NCBI RefSeq assembly: GCF_914767665.1
Contig: NC_059503.1
Location: forward strand, 13,454,001 to 13,518,000
DNA: 64,000 nt
Direction: 5' to 3'
From: Harmonia axyridis
Taxonomy: Eukaryota > Arthropoda > Insecta > Coleoptera > Coccinellidae
In this document: one piece after another, positions 47,668 through 60,323 of the stretch
How the letters are laid out: each line of letters starts with the position of its first letter
How positions within the stretch are numbered: position 1 is the stretch's first letter
Position numbers and translations under genes: made by a program
Notes under the pieces: generated by a model
The model's database searches: none
Told to the model about the DNA's origin: nothing
What the model saw: the letters and a program-made list of their open reading frames with translations, nothing else

Positions 47668-49572
47668 GTGAGTCCGTTTTGTTTAGAAGATTGTTACGTG
47701 AACACCCCCTTTTACCTCATTTTTTTTTATTGTTTTGTATTGGTGCGATTTTGTTGTTGTCATTCTTATATTTTGGAGTACAGTCGTTGTACGTGAATCG
47801 TGTGTTTGTATTGAGTGAAAATTGTAATCAAAACGCCAATTGAAAACATTCCTACTTCCTTCGAATGATCCTAACCTTGAACAATGCGTCACCAAAGTCA
47901 TCGACCAGAGGGTAACAATATACGTTTTTCAACGTATTTATCTGGGTGAATTGAAACAATCGAACATTCTCCCTGTTTTCATCGTATTTATAGCCGTAAC
48001 AATCAATAATTGTTTTTGATTTTTGAATTTTTTTTATCCAACAATTTTGTATGAATTTTATGAATGTTAAAGCTACAAAATACGATGGTTTTATTCAGTT
48101 TTGATTGAGTTTAGCATGTCAAATTCATCGACATCCTTCCGTCTATAAAATTCTACTGAACAATTAATTCGGGGTCTAAAGTAATAATAATAAATTAGTA
48201 ACTAAATATGCTTTGACGACAGAATTTATGTCGTATAGTAATCTGCTTCTTCAGTTTTAAATAATTAATTGTATTGTACATACTTTGATATTACAAACGT
48301 AATGAATAAGATATTAGGATTTCTAACTGACCTTCCTCACTCTCGACAACATAAATAGATATAAATCGATTTTCCTAAAAAGGTTGAACCTTGTGTTTAC
48401 AGAATGAAGAGTTTGTTAATAGTTATTCACGTCAACCTCTCTCAAAATGAAAATAATTGATTTTTCTCCATAAAAATATGTTTTGATGAAAACATTTTCG
48501 GAATTATGAACTGTTACACCGGTTTACATGTTCACCCTCATGAATAAAAGATTTCTGACTAGCTTCTCTCAATTGCAAATACAGAAAATGAAGAAGAATA
48601 AAACGATTTTCCTAAAACGGTTGTATCGTGTGCTTTTACCATGCAGTGTTTGTGAATATCAATTATTATTATAATTGACGATCTACAACTTCTTCAATTT
48701 GATATTGTTCAGAGCTGCAAAATATCTGAAGTAACTATGTAGTTACTGTTTTCTACGAGAAGCTCAGAAACGTATCTCAAATTACTTTTTTAGTCACTCG
48801 ATAAGATATTTTCTCAGTATCTTCAGCTTAGATACTGTCCATACTGCAAAGTAACTGAGTTTTACCATGAAGCAACATATTATACAGTATTATTATTGGC
48901 AACGATATCCAACGCCAAGAACAGAGATCCCATTCATTAAATAAAGAGTAGATGCGGTCATCACAACGATTGTCTTTCCACCATTGCTTTGAGGAAAGGG
49001 AAGAACACGTAGATAATCTGAATTCTCAGTTGGTCATTTTTAGGAAACAAAGGCATATTTTCATTGAGACCAAGATCTGACGATGAAAAATAGTGCTTGG
49101 AACAAATGGAAATGACGGAACTTGTTGACTAGGATCAACAAAAATACATCTCTCATCCAGTTCCTCACCCTGTCAGCTTTAAAATATCATTTACTAGTTA
49201 CTATTAATACTTACTCTTCTCAAGGGTTTAAAGAAAGGCTAGAGGAAATGAGACTACGAGTATTATGTTAACACCATAGACGGAGATTTAGCCCTTTTTC
49301 ATTTTCACTATCCTAAGATACAGTCTTGCCAGCACTGTATATAGCCTGCCTATTAAAATATACGAGCCTTTGTGATGTTATTGAGGGGTATTTATGATTT
49401 TACAAGGTTTATAGCAAAGTATTCTATTTTACCATACAATTAATTAGTTAATCAGTACATTGCCTCAATTGTCCTCAATGGCATCAATTATATGAATAAT
49501 TTGAACTAATAAGAGTAATAATATAGATGAAATTCAATAAACAAGACGAATAATCTGATACTTTAATTCCAG
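47668..49572. other. no recognised feature
   Basis: AT-rich DNA leading to the acceptor of exon C. Short related phrases recur at about 48365 and 48605 (CGATTTTCCTAAAA, GGTTG, TTGTGTTT or TGTGCTTT), hinting at an old short duplication. No genes. Confidence 0.4.
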
Positions 49573-49943
49573 CACGTGCAGATCCGGCCTCACGGTGTTG
49601 ACGGAGCAATCTGCGAGAAGGGGGCGCATAGAGGAACCCCCGCCCGCTCCTGGACCTCGCAACAACTCCCGGTCCCGCAATGGGGTGCAGATGCAGGACA
49701 GCAAACACGGACAATGGAAGCGGTACCAGGATTCACCAGGTGTCGGAAGTCCTCCCCCAGGTCCTGCACCACCCAGCCCGACGAGCGCAAGGAGAGAACG
49801 CAGGGGCAGTCCTCACGGCTCCAAGGAGAAGAGCAACAAAGTGAGGGGGGTGCCCCAGAGTTTTGGCTACGTCAAGAGGGGGGCCTCACAGAACGGTACC
49901 ACGAATGGTACCCAGATGAACGGGAATGGTAACCAGATTCAAG
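49573..49943 (+). CDS. sick: navigator exon C: basic/Pro-rich linker with GYVKR
   Basis: Internal exon, 371 nt. Acceptor TTCCAG; the first base C joins GG from exon B to make Gly (phase 2). The donor is GTGAGG after 49943, leaving phase 1. The product begins TCRSGLTVLTEQSARR, is rich in Pro, Arg and Ser, and near residues 92-101 reads VPQSFGYVKR, a block conserved in navigator proteins. It ends in an Asn/Gly/Thr-rich stretch. GC content is sharply above that of the surrounding intron, supporting selection on the coding sequence. A second frame is also open across much of the exon but has no family match. Confidence 0.92.
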
Positions 49944-52771
49944 GTGAGGTTTTAAAGATGACAACGACAAATAGAGTTGCTTCATTTGTTACATATAGCA
50001 TTAAAAAAGCGAAATCCACTCCTCATCTTTTAATTCATTTATTTACTCAATTAACGGTACAAAACATTTCTACAAGAAAAATTATTATTAAATCATCAAT
50101 CATAAAATATTATCTGACAATGACAGTATTATAAAACGCCACAAATCTCCTCTAAACTCCTCAATCTTCTTGCTCTCAAGGAAGACAGTAAAGCTGGACG
50201 ACTCGCAGAGAAAAACTCAAAAGAACTTCTAAAGCCACTTCTAATTTAAACATATCTGAGGAACTTGTTCTGTACTCTCTCCAGAATAAGGCTGTCCATG
50301 GATGTGTAGGGTGACCAAATGAGTCCTCAGAGATGCTGCAGAAATAGACAGGATATGTTGTCTGAAAGACAACTTACTGTCATATAAAAACACAAGTCCT
50401 CGATGGTGGCATGTTACCTGAGTCTAACTTCCACTCTAGATCTCTTTAATACAGCATTATATAAAAAACATTTGGAATTATGTTTGGAACAATACATGTT
50501 CAGCTCCACAGCCTTCAATGTTGGTACGAAATCGTATAGGAAAACAAATCGGATAAGATCAAAAATCAATAATGGTATTGCAAATATATGGCGATATTTC
50601 ATTCATTTAGACCTTGAATGATTCGATAGTCAGCTACTTAGAATGAGTCAGACTTCAAATAACCCAATAGGCTTGGCTTAAAGATGTCAAATTGAAAGAG
50701 ACAGTCCGCCTACTCTTATCATCAAACCAGGAAGAATGATTTCTGAATAACCTTCATTGTTTCAAGCTAGGTATGGTAAGATGTAACGTCCTATTGATAT
50801 AACATGTCGTCCAGAGCCATATATTTTATATCCCGACTGTCCTAGGCCTTTGTCAGACGTCTCAGGCCAGATCAGGAAAATGTTTCCAACTGAAGCCTAA
50901 CAGCTTGATCATCAAGCACAATGATGACACTATTGACCTCTTCTGAAATACTCGACTCGTTATCAGAGACAAACAGCCTAATGTTTTCCAGACCTTATGG
51001 TCTGGAAAAAAATTAGTTGAGTAGCATTATTGCTACACAATGTAGCATTATTGCTACACAACTAAATTAAACTCTTACGAAGTTAGAGCTATTTTTCTCA
51101 CTAATATCGTGAAGATAGCATTTAGGTTACCAGGTTATATGGAAGTTCCCCAGGACTCATAGATTTTACCCTTTATTTTCATAATAACTGTTTTGAAATG
51201 ATTAATTATCTGCCGTATGGTTTTTTTCAACTTGTTTGGTAACCATATTTTTCATTTACTTAACTATAATTAGCTGTTATATGAAAATCAACTGAAAATA
51301 TGTATATGCTTTTGAAACTGACAAATTCCTGTACAGCAATGTATCAGGTAGATGTCAATAAGACTCTCATCATCACCTATAGGTTAACACTTTTAATGGA
51401 GTGTCTACTTATTTCTATAGAAAAGGCAATGTGTATAAATAGCTTTAAACGACATGTTAAGTGCCTTTCAGTAGATGAGAATATTATCAGCTCGAAGTTA
51501 CCTTGAGAGATTTTTGAGCATGTGCTTAATCAAGTTCTATTTTGTTCTAGTCTTTTTTTAGGATAGTTAAAGAAGGATGAGGTTCAAGCTATCAGTTTAG
51601 AAATGAAAGTAAGCTCGGAGTTAGCCTCTTAAAGTCTAAACTTCAGACTTGAATACTTCATTAAAATAATATGCCATACCAAATGCTTCATATGTTCGTA
51701 TAGTTTCTTTTTTTCTAGTTTCAAAATCAGAAGAGTTGAAATTCGATTGTAGAAATGGGGAAGTAGAGGATCTCAACCAAATAATAAAACATTTCAGATT
51801 GTAGTCATCACATAGTATACATTGGAAACACAACATTCTTTCACCTCATATATCTAGAATCAAAGTAACTCTACATACACTCCAAGTGCAACATCCAAGT
51901 CGCTCTTTCCATCTCATTATCGCCAAAACATTTCCATATGAAAGAAACCTTCAGTAGAAACATTCTTTCATCTCGGAAAATATTTCCCTGGCAACCCACT
52001 CTCAGCATCCACTTCCTCAGGTGCTCGAAATCCATTTTAATTAGTGCAACCCCAGATTACGAATCAAAAAGGGGGCAGAGAAATATGAAAGAAGGGAATT
52101 TATAATCACCTACGACTAATGCTTCGTAGCAATTTGAATGGAGAGGAACCTTTCAGCATGCCTTTCCATTAGGAATGTCGTCCGAAATTACATATTCGCT
52201 AACCTCTCGGTTTCTAGATTCCATCTGAATTGCGGAAAGAACCATTAAGAAGGCGGGTATCTCGCAACTTTGTGTGCTTCGCGAAGGGAATTGAAAGGTT
52301 GGATGGAAACAGAAGTTTGTATGAAACCAGCTAGTTGCGATTAAAGGATTTTTCTTGCTTTCAGTTGGTACACAACTCTTATACACTGGTTGATTCCTTA
52401 TAACCTTTACGTAGATTTGAAAGCTGGCTGGGTACATTTCAGTTCTTTTCAGGATTTGATGGAGGAAAATGCGCTATTTGCCTTTTGAACCACAGTCATT
52501 TTCATGCAGCTGGTTCAATTGAAGGGGGTTTTGAGAATGTGAGGTTTTAGGTGGGATGTTGAAGTTTTTCTGGAGCAAAGAAAAATAAATGGATTTTTTA
52601 TGGCTTCATGTTCTTTGAATTCAACAATAGTTTCGAAGAAGCTGTAGTTCCCGGTTATGTAATGTTTGACACTTTTGGCTGTCAGGCAAATCTTCAGTCA
52701 ACATAATTGTGAAGTCTGTGAGGAAGCTGATTGGTTCCGAACTGGTTGCACAAATAACTATATAAATTTTA
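49944..52771. other. navigator intron C-D, first part
   Basis: AT-rich DNA after the exon C donor, with no gene recognised. The region 50140-50980 is slightly less AT-rich and could be a decayed coding repeat, but no frame is readable. Two neat hairpins lie at 50984-51009 and 51011-51070 (listed separately). Confidence 0.4.
50984..51070. repeat. perfect hairpin plus duplicated palindrome
   Basis: TTTTCCAGACC at 50984 pairs perfectly with GGTCTGGAAAA across a TTAT loop. Immediately after, a 21 bp unit GTAGCATTATTGCTACACAA occurs twice (51021 and 51042). Each unit is itself a hairpin (GTAGCA-TTAT-TGCTAC), and the pair is bracketed by AATTAGTTG and its inverse CAACTAAATT. Confidence 0.88.
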
Positions 52772-53464
52772 TACAGGCTTTTCCTAAATTAGAGGTACAA
52801 AGAAAAAGAGATTTCTTGGGAAATTTTAAGAAAAAAGTCCTATGAACATTGGCCCGCAAACAATTTGCTTTCGAGGTACAGTGTGTTTCTTGTAGTCCTA
52901 CTATGTTGTGATGATTGTACCAGTTTATCGAATCATTATTAATCTTCGGTAAAGATTAGATGAAAAAATACCAAAGTTATTACTAATTCCTTCATCACAG
53001 CTTACTATCTGGCTCTGAATAATTATTTGGATTTTCCTGAGGATTTCTAGAGGATTGTTTGAAATTTTTTCTCGAAATCGGTAGCAGATACGACAAAACG
53101 AAAAAAAAACAAAAAGTGTAGTACTGGACCAAAGTTTCTTCTTACAATTTCTCTAAACTACCAGTTGTCCATCAAAAAAAAATACTGGAAGAAAGAAGTG
53201 GGCGCTGTTCCAGAGAAAATATAACCCTATTGATTTGCATTCAGAATTGGCATATCACATGATCTAAACTTTGAATTGGAATATCTATACCAAACATAAG
53301 TTGAATATCTTGTGTAAGGAACATGATATGAGAAAAAAACTTGAAAAAAAAAATAAAACTTTAACACCCTGTATTTTGCAAACAAAGTGTTTGCAGCACT
53401 TTTTTTATAGCACACGAAGAATCTGTCGTTTTCGTTTATAGTTCCAATTTAGGAACATCTTGTA
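52772..53464. mobile_element. MITE-B copy 2, diverged
   Basis: About 690 bp, same family and orientation as 16603-17272. Left end TACAGGCTTTTCCTAAATTA; right end CCAATTTAGGAACATCTTGT. Shared interior landmarks include GTACCAGTTTATCGAATC, AAAAAGTGTAGTACTGGACC and TAACACCCTGTAT. No coding capacity. Confidence 0.85.
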
Positions 53465-54375
53465 TATACCTCTACTTTGAAGAAAACTAAATAATTTCTT
53501 CAGAAGAAGAAAAACGATTATTATTTTGAACTTTTTTGACAATCAAAATCACGAAACATGACATCAAATAACATAGCAACGAAGTTACAGATAAATATAA
53601 CTGAATGTTGAAGGAATTTACGAGAGACGCTCTTAGGGAGGTTTTTAATAATTTCAATTTAATTCAAATGATCACTTTCCTTTCAAAATTAGAAAAAATA
53701 TTGTATAAAACACATGTTTTTGTAACATGAGTTTTGGTGCAACTTTGTTGCAGAAATAAGCTCGTTACGGAAAATGTTTTCCCAACTGGTTGAACAAATA
53801 TCTACATATATAAATTTCATATAGTTTCGAACCCAAAAACACTATTTAAGTTCTATTAATGAGAGCGACATCTAACAAACAAATTTTTTTAACACTATAG
53901 GTCTCACAGCTTCTTCATTATTTTGCATTGCTAACATTTTTGAGGCGAGTTTCAACAATATGCCAGAATTATAAACCATCAGTTGGATCACCTTGATTAC
54001 TGTTGATGAAAGAAGCCTATTAAAAATAATTAATAATATTATCCTGACTTAAAAATTTGATATAGTTAATTTTTGAATTGGATTTTTCGTCCGTTTATCA
54101 CACTGTACGTTACTGGAAATATCGTGCAGCCATCACATTTATATGGACTCATCTCATTAACTTGAACAAGACCTACGTAAATCAAACAGGGAATATTTTC
54201 ATAGGATTGATGTGGATTCATTTCAATTAGATTCAAATATATTCGTGCAGTGAATTTATACTTTGACCTCTGCATAAATCATTTGTGTGCCTTTCGTCAA
54301 TGATCCTCAATTCTGAATTTGATTTTTTCTACTTGAGAGTTGGTATTTACACCGTCTGTAATTTTTCGATTGCAG
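53465..54375. other. navigator intron C-D, last part
   Basis: AT-rich, no gene or repeat recognised, ending in the acceptor GATTGCAG of exon D. Confidence 0.45.
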
Positions 54376-54489
54376 TACTGCAGCAAGGACAAGGTGGTAA
54401 AACAGCTGCTGTTTCTGCCGTTCCTAGGACAAAAGTTAAAGTTTCTGGAGGGACCCAAACTTGTTCCAGCGATCTACAACAAGTTCATA
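54376..54489 (+). CDS. sick: navigator exon D, short
   Basis: Internal exon of 114 nt. Acceptor GATTGCAG; its first two bases TA join the final G of exon C to give Val. Donor GTAAGT after 54489, phase 1. It encodes LQQGQGGKTAAV, then PRTKVKVSGGTQTCSS. The KVKVSGGTQT part resembles the KVKVGSGTQ-like block in vertebrate NAVs. A second AG eight bases downstream (ACTGCAG) would break the frame, so the upstream acceptor was chosen. Confidence 0.88.
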
Positions 54490-56228
54490 GTAAGTACACC
54501 CATTAAGAATTATTCTTTCATAAGAATAATGAATTTTCTGTTGGAATACTGATTTCGATGCTCAATAGTAAGTTAAATTGTAAGCCACTGATTATGATTC
54601 TGCCGGAGTGGAGCAACTTAAATATAAAATAATTACAGAGAAATTATTATTATCATTATTCATCACTATAGAATACATGGCATAACAAAGATCCTGACTC
54701 ATCGATATACGTGGCAAATGAGATTCTCGCAAGAAAATATAATCTTAAGTATTTAATATTATCGAAAAGTAAATAATTCACGAGATAGTTGACCTCACAT
54801 TGATCAAGTATTATTGATATACCTACCTAAAAAAATAATAAGGAAGCAATTTTATCGGAATTCTACTTGTGCGATATATGTATGTATAAGCAATTCATCA
54901 CCAACTGTAATAATTCTTTCTGAAAATCAATTCAGTCTCCTTTCGAAATCTTGAATAATAACAAGAAGCGAAAGGATCAAGTAACTATAAACCATATATT
55001 TATGTTATATGTTATGATTATGAGGTTAGGTTCTGAGAAGTTTCATAAAAACTTAAGAGAAACAATATCAGAAAAGCACTGACGACAAGTTAGAAGATTT
55101 TGTGTGCTCGTGAAGTTATATTCGAGAGAATTCCAATGCTTCGACTTACACAATCCACGTTCACCAATTTTGATGTCATCGAAAAAGGCAAGATATTCAT
55201 ATCATTTCATCTATTCCTTATGATGTGCCTAACTGCTCGCCATCTATTATCTGTCATATTGAATAACCATCTTAAAATTCAAAAGCCAAGATATTTATTA
55301 ATTATTAGGTACCTAACTGAATCATGAAACATTTTCAGAAAAATCTTCCTTCTGGATGAAGGAGATATTAATCTGAAATTTTATGATTCATTTCTTCTAT
55401 GCCCTATATGTTGACACAAAATTTCAGCATAATACCACATGAATACATTTTATGATGCTTCTTTTTAGTGTTCTATAGTATAAAATTCTTGACTGAATTT
55501 TGCATAAGCCTGCAGCTTACAATCGGTATTTTTGGACTTGTTGGAAAAACAATACTTATTCGGCTGTAACTATTGGACTAAGAAAAAATTAAGAATCCCC
55601 AACCTTACCCCTTAAATATCAATTCTTTTGGTCTCTATATTTTTAATCGAAATTTATCGTCCTCGAGTAATCACAGAATAGGTACACAATTATAATTCCA
55701 CGATATGATTTCCAGAAAAATTGTTCATTCAAATTACCTGGGAAGAAGTAAATCAAAGGAATTTCTTGAATTAATCTGTGCAAAGTGTGTGTTACTTTGT
55801 ATTCACAATAAGCAGTTCTATCTGGATATGAAAGTTCGAAATTATAAGAGCAATCTGATCAATTAATCTTGTCAGTAAATACATATTAACACCACACAGT
55901 TAATCAATTATAATCAACTACCAATTAGTGTTGTCAATAATGATTGATTATATAAAGTGCTATCTTGTACTGAAATAATGGATTTAAATTTCGCTTTTAA
56001 ATTAATATTTAAGTTTCTAATATCGAGTTAAAAGGAAAAAACGAGCTCTCGTTAGGCTATGTGGACTTTTTAATGAATTTCTTGGAACCATTATTCATAT
56101 TCACAACAAAGGAAAGACAAAATCTGACTCATGTGAGATGAACCATACGTCAGAAGTCCATGGCATCCCGCTAGCTCTTTTTCTCTTGAAACACCTTGAA
56201 TTCCCTAATACTTTGGATTAATTTCCAG
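54490..56228. other. navigator intron D-E
   Basis: AT-rich intron of about 1.7 kb from GTAAGT to TTTCCAG. No transposon termini or genes were recognised. Confidence 0.6.
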
Positions 56229-56460
56229 AAGCTAGCCCACCGCAGTTCAAAAGTTATTCATTAACTGGCAACACCGCAACGCAACTGAGCCAATCTGTCA
56301 GAGAAAGACTGATGATGGGATCACAGAGTTTACCAAAAGGAGCTGGACAGGATTACGGTTTGATCCTGCGACAAGGACGTCCAAAAGTCAGTGATGGATC
56401 GCTCTCGGACACTCAGGCGATTGAGAATGTCAGCCCTTACGCTCCTTGGCTTAGACACAG
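56229..56460 (+). CDS. sick: navigator exon E: SYSLTG block
   Basis: Internal exon, 232 nt. Acceptor TTTCCAG; AA joins A from exon D to give Lys. Donor GTAAAT after 56460, phase 2. The product reads ASPPQFKSYSLTGNTATQLS and continues with a basic segment and SDGSLSDTQAIE before ending in YAPWLRH. SYSLTG followed by T-A-x-Q-L-S-Q is one of the most conserved non-domain blocks of navigator proteins. The + frame used here was too short or lacked an ATG for a simple ORF caller, so it is easily missed. Confidence 0.92.
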
Positions 56461-56636
56461 GTAAATGACTGGTCTTTACGATCAATAAATTCATTAGAAT
56501 TGAATATCTACCGAGATATTGTGCGGTTATGAGCCATAGCTTCATTATGGGTTGACAAAAATATATCGCAGGTACTGCTCCTCTTCTTGAGTTCTGATCT
56601 GAAATAACTTGTCTAGCTGAAATGGTCAGAAGGTAA

Positions 56637-57510
56637 AGGGTGTTTTTTTTTAGAGCTATAGAACTTTAAATTGCAATAAAACAACGATGGATTATTCGAT
56701 TGACATGAATTTTATTTATCCGCAAGATAATCTTGTGGCATTACATTTTAAATATTATTTCTGGCATATGACCGCTACGGCTGGCTCGGATGTAGTCCAA
56801 TCTGGACGTCCAATTTTCGATGACTTTTTCCAACATTTGTGGCCGTATATCGGCAATAATACGGCGAATGTTGTCTTCCAAATGGTCAAGTGTTTGTGGC
56901 TTATCCGCATAGACCAATGACTTTACATAGCCCCCACAGAAAATAGTCTAGCGGTGTTAAATCACAAGATCTTGGAGGCCAATTCACAGGTCCAAAACGT
57001 GAAATTAGGCGGTCACCAAACGTGTCTTTCAATAAATCGATTGTGGCACGAGCTGTGTGTCATGTTGCGCCGTCTTGTTGGAACCACAGCTCCTGGACAT
57101 CATGGTTGTTGAATTCAGGAATGAAAAAGTTAGTAATCATGGCTCTATAGTCTATACCGATCACCATTGACTGTAACGTTTTTGAAGAAGTACGGACCAA
57201 TGATTCCACCAGCCCATAAAGCGCACCAAACAGTCAGTTTTTCTGGATGCAGTTTTGTTTGTTGACGTAGTCATTCAACCAGAAGTGCGCTTCATCGCTA
57301 ATGGACGTAGTGCGCGATACGTATTCCGCACAGAATCATTATTTTCGAAATAAAATTTCACTATTTGCAAGCGTTGTTCAGGCGTGAGTCTATTCATGAT
57401 GAATTGCCAAACCATACTGAGAATAAATCACTTGACAGCTGTTAAATCGGTCGCCATCTTGAACAGTAATGCCAACTTAAAGTTATACACCTCGAAAAAA
57501 AAAACACCCT
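56637..57510 (-). mobile_element. DD41D mariner-like element, third copy, dead
   Basis: About 0.87 kb in navigator intron E-F. Terminal repeats are AGGGTGTTTTTTTTTAGAGC at 56637 and the inverse ending CACCCT at 57510. Minus-strand pieces include MNRLTPEQRLQIVKFYFEN, SDEAHFWLNDYVNKQN (first catalytic Asp, missing from the copy at 28533), FQQDGAT-like sequence and the C-terminus GGHMPEIIFK-like. Compared with 28533 it keeps the first catalytic block but has other deletions and a one-base insertion (GGGGGC) that shifts frame. Confidence 0.88.
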
Positions 57511-58272
57511 ATATAAAGATATTGGATGATTCAGTATCCATCCATTCTCACATTGGAGTAATATTTCATTGAAATATATTTGGGGGTTCTTTTCTCCTCA
57601 TGTTCAATTTTCTTCTAGACTTGTAATAACGCATTACCTCTGAGCGTTTTATTATGAATACAGTATATTCAACTGAAGTGAATATAAGTTTATGGTTTTT
57701 CAATTGAAACATCTTACTTTCTCTTCAACTCAAAGGAGTAAGAATTATTCTACTAGTGAAAAGTGACTCAATGATAAAAATTGTTTAGCATACAGCAATA
57801 GACTTTTCGGTTCGAAATATACCAGGCTCTCATATGTATACATATACAAAATGAAAATCTTGTAGTTAGATGGAAATGTATCAAATATGTTAATCCTAAC
57901 TTTATGCAGATAATACTAGCTCACACTCTGCATGAAAGGTTTTTACTGTTTTCAGTAGAGTCAGGAGGCATTACCATCAATAATCGCCAAAAGTTCCTAA
58001 AATTAGAGCAACCACATTCATACATACCGGTCATTGCTTTCGACATTCTTCTGGGTATATTCTTTCTGACAGTGGAGCAGGTTTTTCGACCATCAAACGA
58101 CTTGGTGGTTGGAAATCAACTTTTTTCGCTGAGGGTTACATGAAAAACTCATTTTAAAATAAAGTAGAAACTGCTGAAACTGAGAGTAACCAATTCTGCA
58201 ACTTCAGTTTCCACCAGCTCCACACATTCACTCACATATTTCGTATGTTAATACCCTGTTCTTTTATTTCAG
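57511..58272. other. rest of navigator intron E-F
   Basis: AT-rich with no recognised gene; ends TTATTTCAG. Confidence 0.5.
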
Positions 58273-58416
58273 TAACACATACTCAGTAGCACCTCGGTTG
58301 TCAGAAACAGATAGCATGGAAAGCTTAACAAGCCTTCCGGGACACAGAAGCAGCCTCACCCATACCAGACTCCTTCGGGATTCACCTTCTAGACTTAGCA
58401 GGAGCAACAGCATTAG
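58273..58416 (+). CDS. sick: navigator exon F: SRSNSIR block
   Basis: Internal exon, 144 nt. Acceptor TTATTTCAG; T joins AG from exon E to give Ser. Donor GTAAAA after 58416, phase 2. It encodes NTYSVAPRLSETDSMESLTS and ends RLSRSNSI with the Arg codon split across the intron. The Ser/Arg-rich SRSNSIR block is conserved in navigators and looks like a basic phosphorylation-type site, though that role is inference. No ATG-led ORF covers it. Confidence 0.92.
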
Positions 58417-59224
58417 GTAAAAATAACATTTCTACTGCATCTTATCCAGTTAATACTGTCATCAGAATATTATCGAAATATAATAATTATCTTTGTACTC
58501 AATCATAGCTATCTGAGAGAAAGGACATTCCCAAGGTATTGAGAGCGAATAAAAAAAAACTCTGAAATCACACATTTGTTGAGTTTGAATATCGATCGAA
58601 ATTTGTGATGAGTTTAGTTAGAGAGAAGGTATTTTGGATCGATCTTCAAACATGGTTTTCTGCTTCGCTCACTGTTTTGTCCGCTTTAGGTGTACTATTT
58701 GAGATATGATGAATCATTATATCGGAATATGATTTTATCCATACTGACAAAACTTTTGTCTCAAACTATTTTCGTAAACTACCATAAACATATATGTGGG
58801 TTTAGCAAAGTTCCATAAATTTTTCATTGAGAAATTTCAATTATTGGAAAACATGTATAGTTTTTTTAAAGTTAGATAAATGTTGAGTCTTCATAATCTG
58901 GTTTAAGGTATGTGACTTATGTGCATCTCCCAAGATAGCATAGTGTTGACATAATCAATAAGAATATCCATTTTACGTATAATTCATACATAATGGTCCA
59001 CATAAACAGTTCAGCAATACCTTTATATGCCTACTATGAATGTTTGCATGAAACGCTGAGACAAGTCACAAGTCCATTATGATTTGGGGGCGACTTCTTG
59101 TGATGTGACTCTTGTGATGTACAAATATAATTAAGAAGATGATTTTATTCATCAATATGATAATAAGAATCTAATTACTCTAAAATATAAAGGATTCCAT
59201 TAGAATCTTAACCACTTAATGCTC

Positions 59225-59690
59225 TTCAGTGCAAAGCCATGCTTCTCCCAACTCCTTTGAACATCAAGGTTCTTAAGATGGATCATTCCAAGAGATCCAA
59301 GAAGTTTCTAGATCTTAGCAAGAACATACTACACCTCCTCACTGTATTCCTCACAGGGTATTGTCGCCTCAGGAAGCACCTCATAAGAATGAGTCTAGCA
59401 GAAAATGATTCTGTGGGGGAGGAGGAAGAAACTCTGGATCACCTGGTGACGGAATGCCTCGTCATAACTAGCTAACACAAAATCTATTTTGGACAAGAAA
59501 CTTGTAGAAATGGAAATAGTCTCCTTGAAACCATCCCATATACTGGAGGTCATTAGAACTCTGGAACTGGAAGGAGCTGGATATCACGTTATGACGAGAA
59601 TAGCTCTGATTGAGGGGATAATAGACCATAAGGTCTCAGTATAACGGAACCCCCCTTAAATTAAATCTTAATCTTAAAGGTTCTTGAGGG
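59225..59690 (+). mobile_element. LINE 3' end (Jockey/I-like), copy 1
   Basis: In navigator intron F-G. The + frame contains KFLDLSKNILHLLTVFLTGY followed by CRLRKHLIRMSLAE and EEEETLDHLVTECL. This is the Cys/His-rich tail of RNase H-bearing non-LTR elements (LTGHCxLRKHLxRMGLAxDxxCRxCxEEEET-like), although several zinc-binding residues are lost. After the coding relic is a 3' end TTAAATTAAATCTTAATCTT, shared with the copy at 62475. 5'-truncated and dead. Confidence 0.82.
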
Positions 59691-60120
59691 GGTTGTAACC
59701 CCGCTTAACTGAATTACTGTACGCCTATGAATTTGCATTCACAAGATGCTTTCCAGGAAATGACCTGTCCAAGCGTTTTACTTGAGAGCTGTTACATTTG
59801 TATGTGGCCATTCTGTATAAGAAACCAACTAGGTCATTTAGGAGTTAGTAGTTCTAGGTACTTGAGAATGAAATCGAGATGTTGATGGGTATAAACCTTT
59901 CCTTTAAGGCAGTAGTTGGTGGAATATGCTTCTTCAGTCGTAAAACTATTCACTTTCCTTCCGTATCTTCTGTTAAACATACTGTACTAACTTTCAGAGT
60001 AATTTTGGGCTAATATATTGTGTGATGTTTTTCGTTGATACTCATCATTTTTTTCTCAATTTATGTTCGCTTGAAACTAGAAACAATTCTGATGAAAAAA
60101 ATAAGAAAAAATTGTTTCAG

Positions 60121-60323
60121 ATCCACCAAATCAGAAAAGTTATACCCTTCAATGTTACACAGGAATACGGAACCGGAAACAGAACCGTATTATTGTTTAC
60201 CCATTGGAGCTATAAGTCATTGGTCGCAACCTACAAGTCCTGCACCAGGAAACGCAAGGACATTTCCACTGTCGCCAACACACTCATCAACAGCAAGACA
60301 CAGTTTGCCTAAAAATGATGATG
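60121..60323 (+). CDS. sick: navigator exon G: STKSEKLYPSM and EPYYCLP blocks
   Basis: Internal exon, 203 nt. Acceptor TTGTTTCAG; A joins AG from exon F to give Arg. Donor GTGGGT after 60323, phase 1. It encodes STKSEKLYPSMLHR, then EPETEPYYCLPIGAISHWSQ, then a Ser/Thr/Pro-rich tail. STKSEKLYPSML and EPYYCLP are near-identical to the matching blocks of other navigator proteins. GTGGGT is a less common donor, but it is the only one that keeps the frame into exon H. Confidence 0.93.

Larger units (their letters stand above)
28224..49572 (+). other. 21.3 kb navigator intron B-C, transposon-filled
   Basis: This intron starts at GTGAGT (28224) and ends at TTCCAG (49572). It holds a DD41D mariner, a MITE-A copy, a large palindromic element, a foldback element, three mauritiana-type mariners, a mariner remnant and a 1.09 kb tandem duplication. 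It also holds several GC-richer islets, of which the one at 47340-47667 looks most like an alternative first exon. Stretches 36406-38200, 42714-45182 and 47668-49572 show no recognisable genes or repeats. Confidence 0.8.
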
